Source of the DNA: CAVRTM01 sp963696105
Lineage (GTDB): Bacteria; Actinomycetota; Actinomycetes; Actinomycetales; Dermatophilaceae
Reading direction: 5' to 3'
Assembly: GCA_963696105.1 (NCBI GenBank)
Contig: CAVOIP010000005.1
Coordinates: 310,001 to 374,000, forward strand
Length of the DNA: 64,000 nt
Part shown: one piece after another, positions 10,798 through 20,029 of the stretch
Layout: the number at the start of each line of letters is the position of its first letter
How positions within the stretch are numbered: position 1 is the stretch's first letter
Made by a program: the position numbers and the translations under genes
The notes under the pieces: model-generated
The model's database searches: none
What the model saw: the letters and a program-made list of their open reading frames with translations, nothing else
Told to the model about the DNA's origin: nothing

Positions 10798-10983
10798 TCA
10801 GAGCTTGGTGCTGACGGCTGTGAACGCCGTGGTGATCTGGGTACCGAGGGTGGCGACGATGCCGACGATCACGGCAGCGATCAACGCGACCAGCAGGCCG
10901 TACTCGACGGCAGTCGCCCCGCGGTCGTTCCGAGTCATGGCGTGGAACCGGGCGGTCTGGAACTTCGCAACACGAGCGAGCAT
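10798..10983 (-). CDS. flp: Flp/Fap-type pilin
   Basis: A 61-residue prepilin: a short basic leader, then RNDRGATAVEYGLLVALIAAVIVG, the classic Flp motif with cleavage expected after the glycine and Glu at position +5 of the mature pilin. The hydrophobic helix forms the fibre core. The start ATG at 10981-10983 has AAAGGGG upstream. It is the first gene of the pilus operon and, as the structural subunit, should be the most strongly expressed. No prepilin peptidase (TadV) is present in this window, so that enzyme must be encoded elsewhere. Confidence 0.96.
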   Translation of the reverse strand: MLARVAKFQTARFHAMTRNDRGATAVEYGLLVALIAAVIVGIVATLGTQITTAFTAVSTKL

Positions 10984-11190
10984 GGTCGTCCCCTTTCAAG
11001 GGCCTGATAGTGAGCGGGGACTATCCCGCGATGACAAACAGACTGCGGCAGAGAAGGTGCCGCCACATCAGCCGATGCGCCCCGGTGTGCGCGCTGACCG
11101 GTTGATCCTTCATCGTCCGAACGGCTGATCTTCACGCGTCAGCGCACATCTGTCGCTCAGCCGCCTGGCAGTACCGCCGATACTCAGAGT
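10984..11190 (-). promoter_or_regulatory. flp leader with two short inverted repeats
   Basis: This 207-base gap between flp and the divergent membrane-protein gene should hold the pilus promoter. Reading toward flp, an inverted repeat GATAGT-8-ACTATC lies at 11006-11025, and CCCTT-GA-AAGGG at 10991-11002 encloses the Shine-Dalgarno of flp in its second arm. The second could act as a weak RNA hairpin that hides the ribosome site; the first could be an operator. No certain -35/-10 pair is visible. Confidence 0.45.
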
Positions 11191-12687
11191 GTGTCCAGCT
11201 GCGTGAGCCACCCGACGGCGGCCGACGCGGCCGGTCCTGCGGCCACATCTGGGTTGGACCGCGACCTCACGACACAGAACCGCCGCGGGATTCGTACTCA
11301 CCTTCAGATTCAGAACCTCCTGCCCGCAACGCTGTTCGTCATCATCGTCGCCGTCGTCCTCCTTGTCGGGACGCGCAAGGTGGACGAGCAGAGCGCCTGG
11401 CTGCACCTGGCGGTGGGCCGGTTTCTCGCGACCGGTGGCCATTTCGGCCTGCCGGATCCTTGGTCCGCCGAGGTGACCGTGCCGTATCGGAGTACGGAGG
11501 CGCTCCCCGCGCTCGTCAGCTATGGCACATTCGAGCTCTTCGGTCTTGGCGGCATCGCCTGGCTGCGTGCCATTGGGGTCCTTGCTCTCCTCGCCGTGTT
11601 CTTGTGGGGTGCACGGCGGGTCGCAGACTCTGTGCCGGCCCTGCTCGCTGCAGGAGCCGGCCTGCTCGGGGCGGGGCACGCCCTCACGGCACGGCCGCAG
11701 CTGCTGGGGCTGGTGTTCCTCGCGGTCACTGTGGTCGCCTGGTACAAGACGGCGACCGACCTACGGCCGCGCTGGTGGTTGGTGGGCCTTGGCTGGGTCG
11801 CTGCCTGGGTCCACGGCCTGTGGGCCCTCGACGTCCTCGTAGGACTCGTCACCGTCGCCGGTTTGGCCGCAGACCGACGCGTGACGGCGCGGCAGGCCTT
11901 GCGGTTGACGACGATCCCGCTCCTGGCCGCGGGGGCCGCAACCCTCACATGGTACGGGCCGGGGCTCGTCCTCACCCCCTTCACCGTCGGACAGAGCGTG
12001 CGGGCGTTCGTCGGTGAGTGGCAGCCCACCTCGGCGTGCGATCTCTGCGCCGCCACGGTCCTGGCGTCCATCAGCGTCGTCGCCATGACGTGGATGCGCT
12101 CTTCGATCAGGCCGGCGTGGTGGCAGGTCGCTCACCTCAGCCTCGCCGGCGCGCTCACCCTCTCGATGAGCCGACTCATCGCTGTCGGTGCCGTGCTGGT
12201 GGCGCCGCTCCTCGCCGAGGCCCTGCAGCAGCACCGGGGAGCGCCTGTCGAGCAGCTCACGCGACGGACACGCAGAACCGTCCTGGTCGTCCTGACAGCC
12301 GCTGCGCTCGTAGCGACCCCGCTGGCATCGGTGACCGCCTCGCGCCCGGCAGGCGTGCCGGTGCACCTGTCGTCAACGCTCGCGCAGATCCCGGCGGGTA
12401 CGACCATCCTGGCTCAGGGCGACATGAGCAGCTGGGTGTTGTGGTCACAGCCACGACTAAGGCTGGTTTTCGACTCGCGCTCAGAGATCTACAGTCGCCA
12501 CTTCCATCTTGACTTTGCGCGCATGATGGCAGCGGCGCCCGGGTGGGACCACGTCCTCGACCACACCGGCGCGTCATATGCGCTGGTGCTTCAGGACTCC
12601 CCGATCGCTGCCGCGCTGACCGAACGCCGCAACTGGACCGTACTCGGGGCTGACGGCGGTTTTGTCCTCATGAGAGCCGCGTCGTGA
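11191..12687 (+). CDS. Polytopic membrane protein, GT-C-like, function unknown
   Basis: 498 residues starting at a GTG. After a hydrophilic N-terminus of about 45 residues there are about ten hydrophobic segments up to residue 390, and a C-terminal domain of about 100 residues that ends ...LRLVFDSRSEIYSRHF... The layout, with an early extracytoplasmic loop (TRKVDEQSAWLHLAVGRFL) and a soluble tail, resembles GT-C lipid-linked-sugar transferases, but no decisive catalytic motif is seen. It overlaps the next gene by four bases (GTGA), so it likely works with the PIG-V-like protein. It lies divergent from flp, and glycosylation of pili or envelope polymers is a guess. Confidence 0.8.
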   Translation: MSSCVSHPTAADAAGPAATSGLDRDLTTQNRRGIRTHLQIQNLLPATLFVIIVAVVLLVGTRKVDEQSAWLHLAVGRFLATGGHFGLPDPWSAEVTVPYRSTEALPALVSYGTFELFGLGGIAWLRAIGVLALLAVFLWGARRVADSVPALLAAGAGLLGAGHALTARPQLLGLVFLAVTVVAWYKTATDLRPRWWLVGLGWVAAWVHGLWALDVLVGLVTVAGLAADRRVTARQALRLTTIPLLAAGAATLTWYGPGLVLTPFTVGQSVRAFVGEWQPTSACDLCAATVLASISVVAMTWMRSSIRPAWWQVAHLSLAGALTLSMSRLIAVGAVLVAPLLAEALQQHRGAPVEQLTRRTRRTVLVVLTAAALVATPLASVTASRPAGVPVHLSSTLAQIPAGTTILAQGDMSSWVLWSQPRLRLVFDSRSEIYSRHFHLDFARMMAAAPGWDHVLDHTGASYALVLQDSPIAAALTERRNWTVLGADGGFVLMRAAS

Positions 12688-14015
12688 GCGGGGCCACGAC
12701 CGCGCGCGAACTCCCCACCGCAGGGCCAACGCCGGCCGCCGGGCCCACCTCGTTGGTGCCGTCGCGTGCGGACCACCACGGTCGCTGGCTGCGGTGGGCC
12801 ACCGGCCTTCGCATGCCGCACGAGTGGTGGTTCCCCTTGTGCGCCTACACCACGATCCGCCTGGTGGACGTCTTCTTCATTCTGGTGGCCGGACATCACC
12901 AGGTTGAGTTGCGCGGCGGCGACCCGGCGTACCACCTCAGCTCGCCCTCAATGGCAGCCCCAGGGTACGGAGTTATCGCGTCCAACTGGGACGGGCAGTG
13001 GTACCAGCTCATCGCGACGTCGGGCTATCCCCGAGAGCTCCCGGTGACTCCGGACGGCAAGGTGTCGATGAACCCTTGGGCCTTCTATCCGCTGTACCCG
13101 TTCGCCGTCGGGGCACTGATGCGCCTCACGAGTCTGGGGTTCACGACCGTCGCACCCACACTGAGCTTTCTGCTTGGTGCCGCTGCCACCCTTGCTCTCT
13201 ACCGTCTATTGACCGGCACCGTCTCACGCTTCACGGCGTGTGCCACGACAGTGGCGATCTGCAGTTTCATGTCGGCACCTGCGCTCCAACTGGCCTACAC
13301 CGAGAGCCTGGCCCTGCTCCTCACCTGCGTCTGCCTCATCCAACTTCGGAGCCGCCGCTACGCCGGCTTCGCAGTCGCCGTGCTGGCGCTGGCGCTGTGT
13401 AGACCCATCGCGCTCGCTCTTGTTCCGGTGGTCTCGGTCCACTGGCTGAGCCGGCACCGCGACCGGGCCGACCTCTCCTTTTCGAGCACCGCCCGCTGGC
13501 GCAGCGCCGCTCTCCTTCCGTGGTGTATCGCTGTCACCGCACTTTGGCCACTCATCGCGGGTGCGGTTACCGGTCAACGCAACGCCTACCTTCACACGAT
13601 GTCGGCATGGACTACCTACGCAAGCAGTGTGCCCGTCGTGGGCTGGGTCCTGTTCCTGACGAGTGCGCTGGGCGTCGCGGGCGTCGTGCTGTGCATCGCG
13701 CTGGGTGCGCTTGCCGCCTGCATCGTCCTGCGGCCAGCGGCCGAGGCCTGGGGGCCCGAGGTGAGGACGTGGGCCTGGGCCTACCCGGCGTACCTACTCA
13801 CCGCCACCGCGCCGGGACCCAGCATCATCAGGTACCTGCTGCTGACCTTCCCCTTGATGTGGCCGGTCCCTGACCTCCATCCATCGGTGTGGTCCGCCCG
13901 CCTCCAGCGTGTTGCGCTGCCCCTGATGGTCATGGGAGGACTGCTGCTGCAGTGGGTGTGGATCAGGCACTTCGTCGTCATCGCCGCCACCCCGATCCGC
14001 GGGCCCTTCCCCTGA
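12684..14015 (+). CDS. PIG-V-like mannosyltransferase family membrane protein
   Basis: 443 residues, with many membrane segments. The first extracytoplasmic loop reads ASNWDGQWYQLIATSGYP, matching the WDxxWYxxIAxxGY signature of PIG-V-type GT-C enzymes; the Asp is the presumed catalytic residue. FYPLYPF nearby is also typical. In bacteria such proteins transfer sugars, often mannose, from a polyprenyl phosphate donor to an exported acceptor. The GTG start lies inside the stop of the previous gene. The gene converges on lpqB, with 27 bases between the stops. Confidence 0.85.
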   Translation: MSGATTARELPTAGPTPAAGPTSLVPSRADHHGRWLRWATGLRMPHEWWFPLCAYTTIRLVDVFFILVAGHHQVELRGGDPAYHLSSPSMAAPGYGVIASNWDGQWYQLIATSGYPRELPVTPDGKVSMNPWAFYPLYPFAVGALMRLTSLGFTTVAPTLSFLLGAAATLALYRLLTGTVSRFTACATTVAICSFMSAPALQLAYTESLALLLTCVCLIQLRSRRYAGFAVAVLALALCRPIALALVPVVSVHWLSRHRDRADLSFSSTARWRSAALLPWCIAVTALWPLIAGAVTGQRNAYLHTMSAWTTYASSVPVVGWVLFLTSALGVAGVVLCIALGALAACIVLRPAAEAWGPEVRTWAWAYPAYLLTATAPGPSIIRYLLLTFPLMWPVPDLHPSVWSARLQRVALPLMVMGGLLLQWVWIRHFVVIAATPIRGPFP

Positions 14016-14042
14016 CACGTGGGCAGCGGCCGGCTACGGCGC

Positions 14043-15821
14043 TCAGGCGCCGGGGACGACCAGGTCCGTGCCGGCACCGAGCGGCTGCCAGCCGTTGCCG
14101 GCCTTGGTCAGGACGACACCCCGACCGGTGATGACCACCAGGCCGCGGACGCCACCCGTCGTGGTGAGCGAGCGCGCGTCGGGCACCGGTTGCAGACCGG
14201 TCGCGGGGCCGCCGATGTCCACGAGGTAGGGACGCTGCGGCTCCGCGCTGCCGACCCTGCCGATCACCGCGACGGTGTCGTCGTCGACCCACACCGCGCT
14301 CGAGGCGGAGGTGAGCGTCCAGCCGACCCGCAGCGGAGCGGCGAGCGCCTGGGCCGTGCCGTTCGCAGCCCGGACGATGCCGGCGACCTGGACCTGCACG
14401 TCGCTGCCGTCCGGTTTGGTGGTGATGAGCACCGCGCGCTGGTCGTCCGCGGCCACGCGGAACGACACGATCCGGCGGTTGCCCAGCCGGCTGATGTCGA
14501 CGGCGCGGGGCTGTCCCGTCGAGAGGGAGCTGCCCGACGTGTCGAGAACCCACAGGCGCGTGGCACCGTCGCGCTCCCCCGCCACCCACAGGCCGTCGCG
14601 CCCGTCGTACGACGGCTGCGTCAGCCTGTCCCCGAAGCGCGGCAACTGGTGACCGGTGGTGCCCCTCCAGCGGGACAGGTCGCGCCGGTCGCCACCGATG
14701 GCCGCGAGCTCCTTGCCGTCCCGGGACTGGGCCAGCTCGATCCAGCCCGGCTGGATGCGCGGCAGCGGTTCGGCGCTCGTCTCGGGGTTCCTGCGTGGCG
14801 GGCTGGCGTCGCCGAACCCGTCGGGGTCGACGCGGGTGAGGGTGCTGCCCTTTCGCAGGAGCACCAGAGCCGGCGACGCGGTGGTGGTCGAGCGGTAGTC
14901 CAGATCGGCCAGCGAGGACAGCGACTCGCCCAGGCCCGGGAGGTCGAGCTGGGCACCGTCGACCCGCAGGGAGACCTCGTTGACGGCCGGGAGCTGGACC
15001 TGCAACAGCGTGGAGAGGAACTGGGCCCACATCGCCCGGCGCAGTACGGCGTCCGCGGCCAGGGCCCGGACGGTCAGGTCGACCGTGGCCCGACCTGACT
15101 GCACCGGCACCGCCGCCACCGACAGCTCCGTGCCCAGCGGCACCCCCGTCGACGCCGCGCCGCGCAGGTAGTCCGGAACAGGGTCGAGCTGGGCGCGGGC
15201 CAACGTGGTCGCCAGGCCCGCGGTGACCGGGAACCAGCGTCGGTCGGCGACCAGGGTGCGCTCGACCGGGTCGACGTAGCTGATGCTGAACGGACGGTAG
15301 ATCCGCTGCATGTCGTACTCGCTCAGCCAGAGCCCGAAACCGTCGGGCAAGGACGAGATCCGCCACTGTCCCCCCACCCTGGTGAGGCCGAACGTCCCGC
15401 GCACCACCGACCCGGCGGGCGACTCGTGGTAGTACCCGTTGCCGTCGACGACGGCGATGGGCGACGTGGCCACGTGGACCGTCCGGTCCACCACGGTGAC
15501 CTTCACGGACGCGTCGGTGTCACCGTGCACCGTGACCCCGACGTCGGGCTTCCACGCGTCACTGGCCGCCGGGGTCAGGAACGACCGCGCGACGGCGTGG
15601 TCGTCCTCGAATCCGTAGCCGGCACTGAGGAAGCCGCGGATGGTCTCCTCGGCCGAGGCGCCCACGACCGGCCCGAAGGGCGACACGTGGATCGGCTGCT
15701 GCGCGGGCTCGCCGACCGCCATCCCCTGCTGGACCGGGCCGACCGAGGGCAGACCACCGCAGGCGCTGACGGCACAGACCAGCCCGGACGCCACCGCGAG
15801 CGCCAGCGGCCGGAGCCTCAT
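14043..15821 (-). CDS. lpqB: MtrAB-associated lipoprotein LpqB
   Basis: 592 residues. The signal sequence MRLRPLALAVASGLVCAVSAC ends in a lipobox, so Cys21 should be lipid-modified and the protein anchored outside. A GerMN domain follows (about 130-290) and then a beta-propeller-like C-terminal region. LpqB is known to act with the MtrB sensor in mycobacteria and affects cell division and envelope integrity. Its ATG overlaps the mtrB stop by four bases, so the mtrA-mtrB-lpqB operon is intact. Confidence 0.95.
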   Translation of the reverse strand: MRLRPLALAVASGLVCAVSACGGLPSVGPVQQGMAVGEPAQQPIHVSPFGPVVGASAEETIRGFLSAGYGFEDDHAVARSFLTPAASDAWKPDVGVTVHGDTDASVKVTVVDRTVHVATSPIAVVDGNGYYHESPAGSVVRGTFGLTRVGGQWRISSLPDGFGLWLSEYDMQRIYRPFSISYVDPVERTLVADRRWFPVTAGLATTLARAQLDPVPDYLRGAASTGVPLGTELSVAAVPVQSGRATVDLTVRALAADAVLRRAMWAQFLSTLLQVQLPAVNEVSLRVDGAQLDLPGLGESLSSLADLDYRSTTTASPALVLLRKGSTLTRVDPDGFGDASPPRRNPETSAEPLPRIQPGWIELAQSRDGKELAAIGGDRRDLSRWRGTTGHQLPRFGDRLTQPSYDGRDGLWVAGERDGATRLWVLDTSGSSLSTGQPRAVDISRLGNRRIVSFRVAADDQRAVLITTKPDGSDVQVQVAGIVRAANGTAQALAAPLRVGWTLTSASSAVWVDDDTVAVIGRVGSAEPQRPYLVDIGGPATGLQPVPDARSLTTTGGVRGLVVITGRGVVLTKAGNGWQPLGAGTDLVVPGA

Positions 15822-17563
15822 GGCTCCTCGCTCGGCGACCCGGGGGTGATGGCCAGCGGCGCCCTGGGGGCAGCGACGCCGGGGTGCTGCCCGTCCGGCA
15901 CCAGCGGCACGGGCGACCGGTCGATCGGGACGCCGCTACGGCGCGGCACGGTCAGCCGGAAGCACGAGCCCTGCCCCGGCTCGCCCCACGCCTGCAGCCA
16001 TCCCTCGTGCAGCCGGGCGTCCTCGAGCGAGATCGCCAGCCCCAGTCCCGTACCGCCGGTGGAGCGGGCGCGCGCGGGGTCGGCCCGCCAGAAGCGGTTG
16101 AACACGAGGCCGGCCTCGCCCGGGCGCAGCCCGACGCCGTGGTCACGGACCGCCACCGCCACCGCCGTCTCGTTCACCCCGAACGAGACGGTCACCGGGT
16201 GCCCGTCGCCGTGCTCGACCGCGTTGACCACCAGGTTGCGCAGGATGCGCTCCACCCGTCGGGGGTCCACCTCCGCGATGCACGGCACGCCCGGGTCGTG
16301 GACGGCGAGCTCGCTGCCGCGCCGCTCGGCCAGGGTGGTCGTGGACTCGACGACGCGGGCGGCGACGGAGCGCAGGTCGGTCGCCTCCAGGTCGAGCGCC
16401 GCCGCCCCGGCGTCGAACCGGCTGATCTCGAGCAGGTCGGTCAGGAGCGCCTCGAACCGGTCGATCTCCGCGTGCAGCAGCTCCGCCGTGCGCGCCACCG
16501 GCGGCGCGAAGTCACCGCGGGAGTCGTACAGCAGCTCGCCGGCCATCCGGATGGTCGTCAGCGGCGTGCGCAGCTCGTGGGAGACGTCGGAGCTGAAGCG
16601 CTGCTGGACGCGCGAGAGGTTCTCCAGCTGGCGGATCTGGCGTTGCAGGTTGTCCGCCATGCCGTTGAACGCCGCTGCCAGCCGGGCGATGTCGTCCTCC
16701 CCGCGTGCCGTCATCCGCTCGTTGAGCCGACCGGAGGACAGTCGCTCGGCGACGAGCGCGGCCCGTCGTACGGGGTCGACGACCACCCGGGTGACGACGT
16801 AGGCGACCGCACCCACCAGCAGGACCAGGACGATGCCGCCCACCGTGAAGGTGCGGGAGACGACCGCGAGGGTGGTCTCCTCGCGGTCCATCGGGAACAC
16901 GAAGTAGAGCTCGTAGCGGCCCGCCGTGGGGACCGTGACCTGCGAGCCGACGATGACGGCGGGCACGGCCTGACCCGTCTGCTCGCTGCTGACCGAGATG
17001 ACCTGGGTCTTCTGGTGCGTGGGGTCAGCGGCGACCGCCTTGCGCAGCTCGGGAGGGATGCTCGCCAGGCCGATGTCGCCGGACAGGATCGTGGGGACCT
17101 TGGCCGGCGAGCTGATGTTCCCGCTGCGCACCAGGATGATGTCGCGCGACTGGTCCGCCCCGGGGGACGCGAGCTGGGAGGCGATGTCGGTGGCGAGCTG
17201 GGTCATGCTGGTCGTGTCGGTGTTGTCGGTGGCGTCGAACTGGGTCTGCGCGGACCGGGAGCCCTGCAGCGCGTCCTGCCTGGCCTGGGTGACGCGGGCG
17301 TCGACGAGCCCGTTGGCGATCTGCTGGTAGAGGTAGGACCCCAGGGCCAGCACGACGACCAGGCCGAGCAGCATCGTCGAGACGATGACGCGGAACTGCA
17401 GCGACGACCGCCACAGGTGGCGCAGCCGGCGCCCACCCGCCACGACCGCCCACCGCGCCAGCAGCGCGACCTGGCGGCCCAGGCGCGCCCCCTCGCGGGC
17501 GAGGTCGGGCAGCCGGCGCGGCGCGCCGTCGCGGTCGGCGTGCGGCGCCTGGGGGGCGGTCAC
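15818..17563 (-). CDS. mtrB: Sensor histidine kinase MtrB
   Basis: 581 residues. There are two membrane segments (about 55-80 and 230-255) around an extracytoplasmic sensor region, then HAMP, then the phosphotransfer helix RFSSDVSHELRTPLTTIRMAGELL, and an ATPase domain with the N-box NLVVNAVEHGDG, RDHGVGL and TGGTGLGLAI. MtrB phosphorylates MtrA and in Actinobacteria couples septation and wall remodelling to growth. The start is ATG at 17563, 12 bases downstream of the mtrA stop. The protein is a full-length member of the family. Confidence 0.95.
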   Translation of the reverse strand: MTAPQAPHADRDGAPRRLPDLAREGARLGRQVALLARWAVVAGGRRLRHLWRSSLQFRVIVSTMLLGLVVVLALGSYLYQQIANGLVDARVTQARQDALQGSRSAQTQFDATDNTDTTSMTQLATDIASQLASPGADQSRDIILVRSGNISSPAKVPTILSGDIGLASIPPELRKAVAADPTHQKTQVISVSSEQTGQAVPAVIVGSQVTVPTAGRYELYFVFPMDREETTLAVVSRTFTVGGIVLVLLVGAVAYVVTRVVVDPVRRAALVAERLSSGRLNERMTARGEDDIARLAAAFNGMADNLQRQIRQLENLSRVQQRFSSDVSHELRTPLTTIRMAGELLYDSRGDFAPPVARTAELLHAEIDRFEALLTDLLEISRFDAGAAALDLEATDLRSVAARVVESTTTLAERRGSELAVHDPGVPCIAEVDPRRVERILRNLVVNAVEHGDGHPVTVSFGVNETAVAVAVRDHGVGLRPGEAGLVFNRFWRADPARARSTGGTGLGLAISLEDARLHEGWLQAWGEPGQGSCFRLTVPRRSGVPIDRSPVPLVPDGQHPGVAAPRAPLAITPGSPSEEP

Positions 17564-17575
17564 CGGGTCACGGGC

Positions 17576-18253
17576 CTAGGCCGGGCCGGCCTTGTAGCCG
17601 ACGCCGCGCACGGTCACCACGATCTGGGGGTGCTCGGGATCGTGCTCGATCTTGGAGCGGAGGCGCTGCACGTGGACGTTGACCAGCCGGGTGTCGCCGG
17701 CGTGGCGGTAGCCCCACACCTGCTCCAGGAGCACCTCACGGCTGAACACCTGCCACGGCTTGCGGGCGAGGGCCACGAGCAGGTCGAACTCCAGCGGGGT
17801 CAGGGACAGGGGCCGGCCGTCGCGCTTCACCGCGTGACCGGCGACGTCGATGCTGAGGTCGCCGATCGCGAGCGTCTCCGGCTCGGGGTCGTCGGTACGC
17901 CGAAGACGCGCCCGGACCCGGGCGATGAGCTCCTGCGGCTTGAACGGCTTGGACACGTAGTCGTCGGCGCCGGACTCCAGTCCGACCACGACGTCGATCG
18001 TGTCGGTGCGGGCGGTGAGCATGACGATGGGGATGCCCGACTCGGCGCGGATCCGCCGGCAGACCTCGATGCCGTCGATCCCCGGCAGCATGACGTCCAG
18101 CAGCACGACGTCGGGGCGGCTCTCCCGGAACACCGCGAGCGCCGAGGACCCGTCCGCGCAGTGGACGACGTCCAGCCCCTCGTTGTGCAGCACGATGCCC
18201 AGCATCTCCGCCAGCGCGAGGTCGTCGTCGACGACGAGTACGCGACCCTTCAC
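17576..18253 (-). CDS. mtrA: OmpR-type response regulator MtrA
   Basis: 225 residues. The receiver domain shows LVVDDDLALAEML, the phospho-Asp in VVLLDVMLPGIDG, VMLTART and VSKPFK. The C-terminal winged helix (SLTPLEFDLLVALARKPWQVFSREVLLEQVWGY) is of OmpR type. MtrA is an essential or growth-critical regulator in many Actinobacteria and controls cell-wall hydrolase genes such as rpf and amidase genes. Two amidase genes in this window carry matching upstream repeats (57413-57441 and 59258-59287). The gene leads the mtrA-mtrB-lpqB operon. Confidence 0.97.
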   Translation of the reverse strand: MKGRVLVVDDDLALAEMLGIVLHNEGLDVVHCADGSSALAVFRESRPDVVLLDVMLPGIDGIEVCRRIRAESGIPIVMLTARTDTIDVVVGLESGADDYVSKPFKPQELIARVRARLRRTDDPEPETLAIGDLSIDVAGHAVKRDGRPLSLTPLEFDLLVALARKPWQVFSREVLLEQVWGYRHAGDTRLVNVHVQRLRSKIEHDPEHPQIVVTVRGVGYKAGPA

Positions 18254-18385
18254 CCAAGCCTCCAGAACGTGATGGCGGCCCTCGGCCGAGCCGTACGCAT
18301 CGTCTCATGCACAACGCGCCGGCCTGGGAAGGCGTGCCTGCCGCGGCCCGGTGTGGCTTACCGTCATCCCGCCCCGGACGGCGCG

Positions 18386-20029
18386 TCATTCCACGAGCCG
18401 GACCGGGTCCCCCTCGACGCTGGCGGACCACGAGGTGGTGTCGGCGGGGCTGGACCCTGAACCGTAGTAGAACTCCAGCCGCACCCAGCACCCCGTCGGC
18501 GAGCCGTCAGTGCAGGAGTAGTTCGTGGGTATTGGCACGCTGATGGTCTGCCACTTCGCGTTGTACGTCTTGTCCACGCTGATCTGGCAGTTGCTCAGCG
18601 ACCCGGTGGCGACACCCGCGCCCGTACAGCCCGCGAACGTCCCGCCCACCTCCGTCGGCGGCAGGACGGTGATGGTGCTGCCGGACACCGCACCGTCGCC
18701 GATGTCGTACAGCCGGACGTTGAACAGTTGCCCGCGAGCCCCGCTCGGGACGCGGGCCAGGAAGAACTTCGAGGTGCCGCTCTGTGTGTTGGCGTACATC
18801 GCCATCTTGTTGTATCCGGCCACCGAGATCGCGTCGTCGTCCGCCGAGGACGACCCGTAGGCCCGGAGGCTGAAGCGGTTGTGCCCACTGGCCTGGTCGT
18901 TGACCACCCCGTGGCTGTCCGTCACCCCGTTGGTCTTGACCTGGATCAGGTAGGTCCCCGGCTGGGCGTTGGTGATGGTGCACAGGGTCACCCACTGCCG
19001 GAAGTTCTGGGCGACCGCCGGCTGGAAGGCGGCGTTGGTCTTGTCCAGTGCCGTGGACAGGTCCCCGCTGAAGCCGTCGAACTCAGGGCTGCACCCGTCG
19101 ATGGGCGGGAACGTCAACGGGTCCCACGCCTGGTCGCTGGGCGACCGGACGGTGAACTGCGTGTTGACCTGACCCGTGCCGTTGGAGTAACGGACGTCGC
19201 CGGTGCAGTACTTGCCGGTGGTACCGGACGCGTTGGGGCCACCGTCCGCATAGCGGGTCGAGGGGTCAGGCACCACGGTCATCGCCGCGGGCAGGGCCTT
19301 GGCGGCCGCCAGCTTGTTCGTCGTGCAGGCGTCCCCGACGTCGACGAAGGCGGGATCGAAGGCCTGGATCTGCAGGGAGCTGACGGCGTGCTGCAGGGTG
19401 ACGCTGTAAAAGTAGCCATTGGGGTCGAAGTCCGTGTTGTTCCCCATGTCGTTCTGGTAGGCGTCGCCGTTGCCCTTCGGCGCCTTCGGGCTGCCCACGT
19501 TGGCCCAGAAGGCGCCCGTGCCGGTGCAGTTCGCACTGCGGTGGCCGCCGGTCTCGGGGTCGTCGCCGTACTCGTTGCAGGGGCTGCCCATCGGCACCGG
19601 TCCAGCGTAGTCGGCGACCGCGGTGCGGCTGATCTGCTGGGTGGGATGACCGAGCACCGACGCGAACAAGGTGCTCACTGTGCGTGTCACCGTCACCCGC
19701 AGGCGGGTGGGACGACCGTCCGTCCCAGCGGTGACGACGGTGGAGTCGGCGCCGTCCTGGAACCCGTTACGGGCCGAGTAACTGAGCGCCGTGGACTTGG
19801 CGGTGGCCACGTCACCGGGCAGGCTGACGACGCCGGCGAGAGCAGCGGCGTCAGCAGCTCGTTGTCCCTGCTGGCCCACGACGTAGGCACGGCCGAGGTC
19901 GACCGCGATGGCGGCCAGGCCGACGAACACCACCATCAGCAGGCCGGTCATGATCGCGACGTAGCCGCCCTCCCCCCGGGCGCACGGCCGCCGACGTGTG
20001 GCACGGACTGCGAGACTCACGCGGCTCAC
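18386..20029 (-). CDS. TadG-like pilus protein with large extracellular domain
   Basis: 547 residues. The N-terminus (GEGGYVAIMTGLLMVVFVGLAAIAVDLGRAYVVGQQGQRAADAAALAG) is the Flp-pilus TadG N-terminal helix, with the usual run of Gln/Ala/Asp after it. The rest is a long Thr/Ser/Asn/Gly-rich extracytoplasmic region with about ten cysteines and no family I recognise, ending in a jelly-roll-like pattern. It may be a minor pseudopilin or tip protein. The GTG start at 20027-20029 overlaps the tadE stop (GTGA) and has AGGAGG nine bases upstream; the ATG at 20038 is too close to that site. The gene ends 130 bases before mtrA. Confidence 0.85.
   Translation of the reverse strand: MSRVSLAVRATRRRPCARGEGGYVAIMTGLLMVVFVGLAAIAVDLGRAYVVGQQGQRAADAAALAGVVSLPGDVATAKSTALSYSARNGFQDGADSTVVTAGTDGRPTRLRVTVTRTVSTLFASVLGHPTQQISRTAVADYAGPVPMGSPCNEYGDDPETGGHRSANCTGTGAFWANVGSPKAPKGNGDAYQNDMGNNTDFDPNGYFYSVTLQHAVSSLQIQAFDPAFVDVGDACTTNKLAAAKALPAAMTVVPDPSTRYADGGPNASGTTGKYCTGDVRYSNGTGQVNTQFTVRSPSDQAWDPLTFPPIDGCSPEFDGFSGDLSTALDKTNAAFQPAVAQNFRQWVTLCTITNAQPGTYLIQVKTNGVTDSHGVVNDQASGHNRFSLRAYGSSSADDDAISVAGYNKMAMYANTQSGTSKFFLARVPSGARGQLFNVRLYDIGDGAVSGSTITVLPPTEVGGTFAGCTGAGVATGSLSNCQISVDKTYNAKWQTISVPIPTNYSCTDGSPTGCWVRLEFYYGSGSSPADTTSWSASVEGDPVRLVE

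Noticed and set aside
15884..18460. 858-residue plus-strand open frame opposite mtrB and mtrA
   Set aside because: mtrA and mtrB on the other strand are unmistakable, so this is a shadow.
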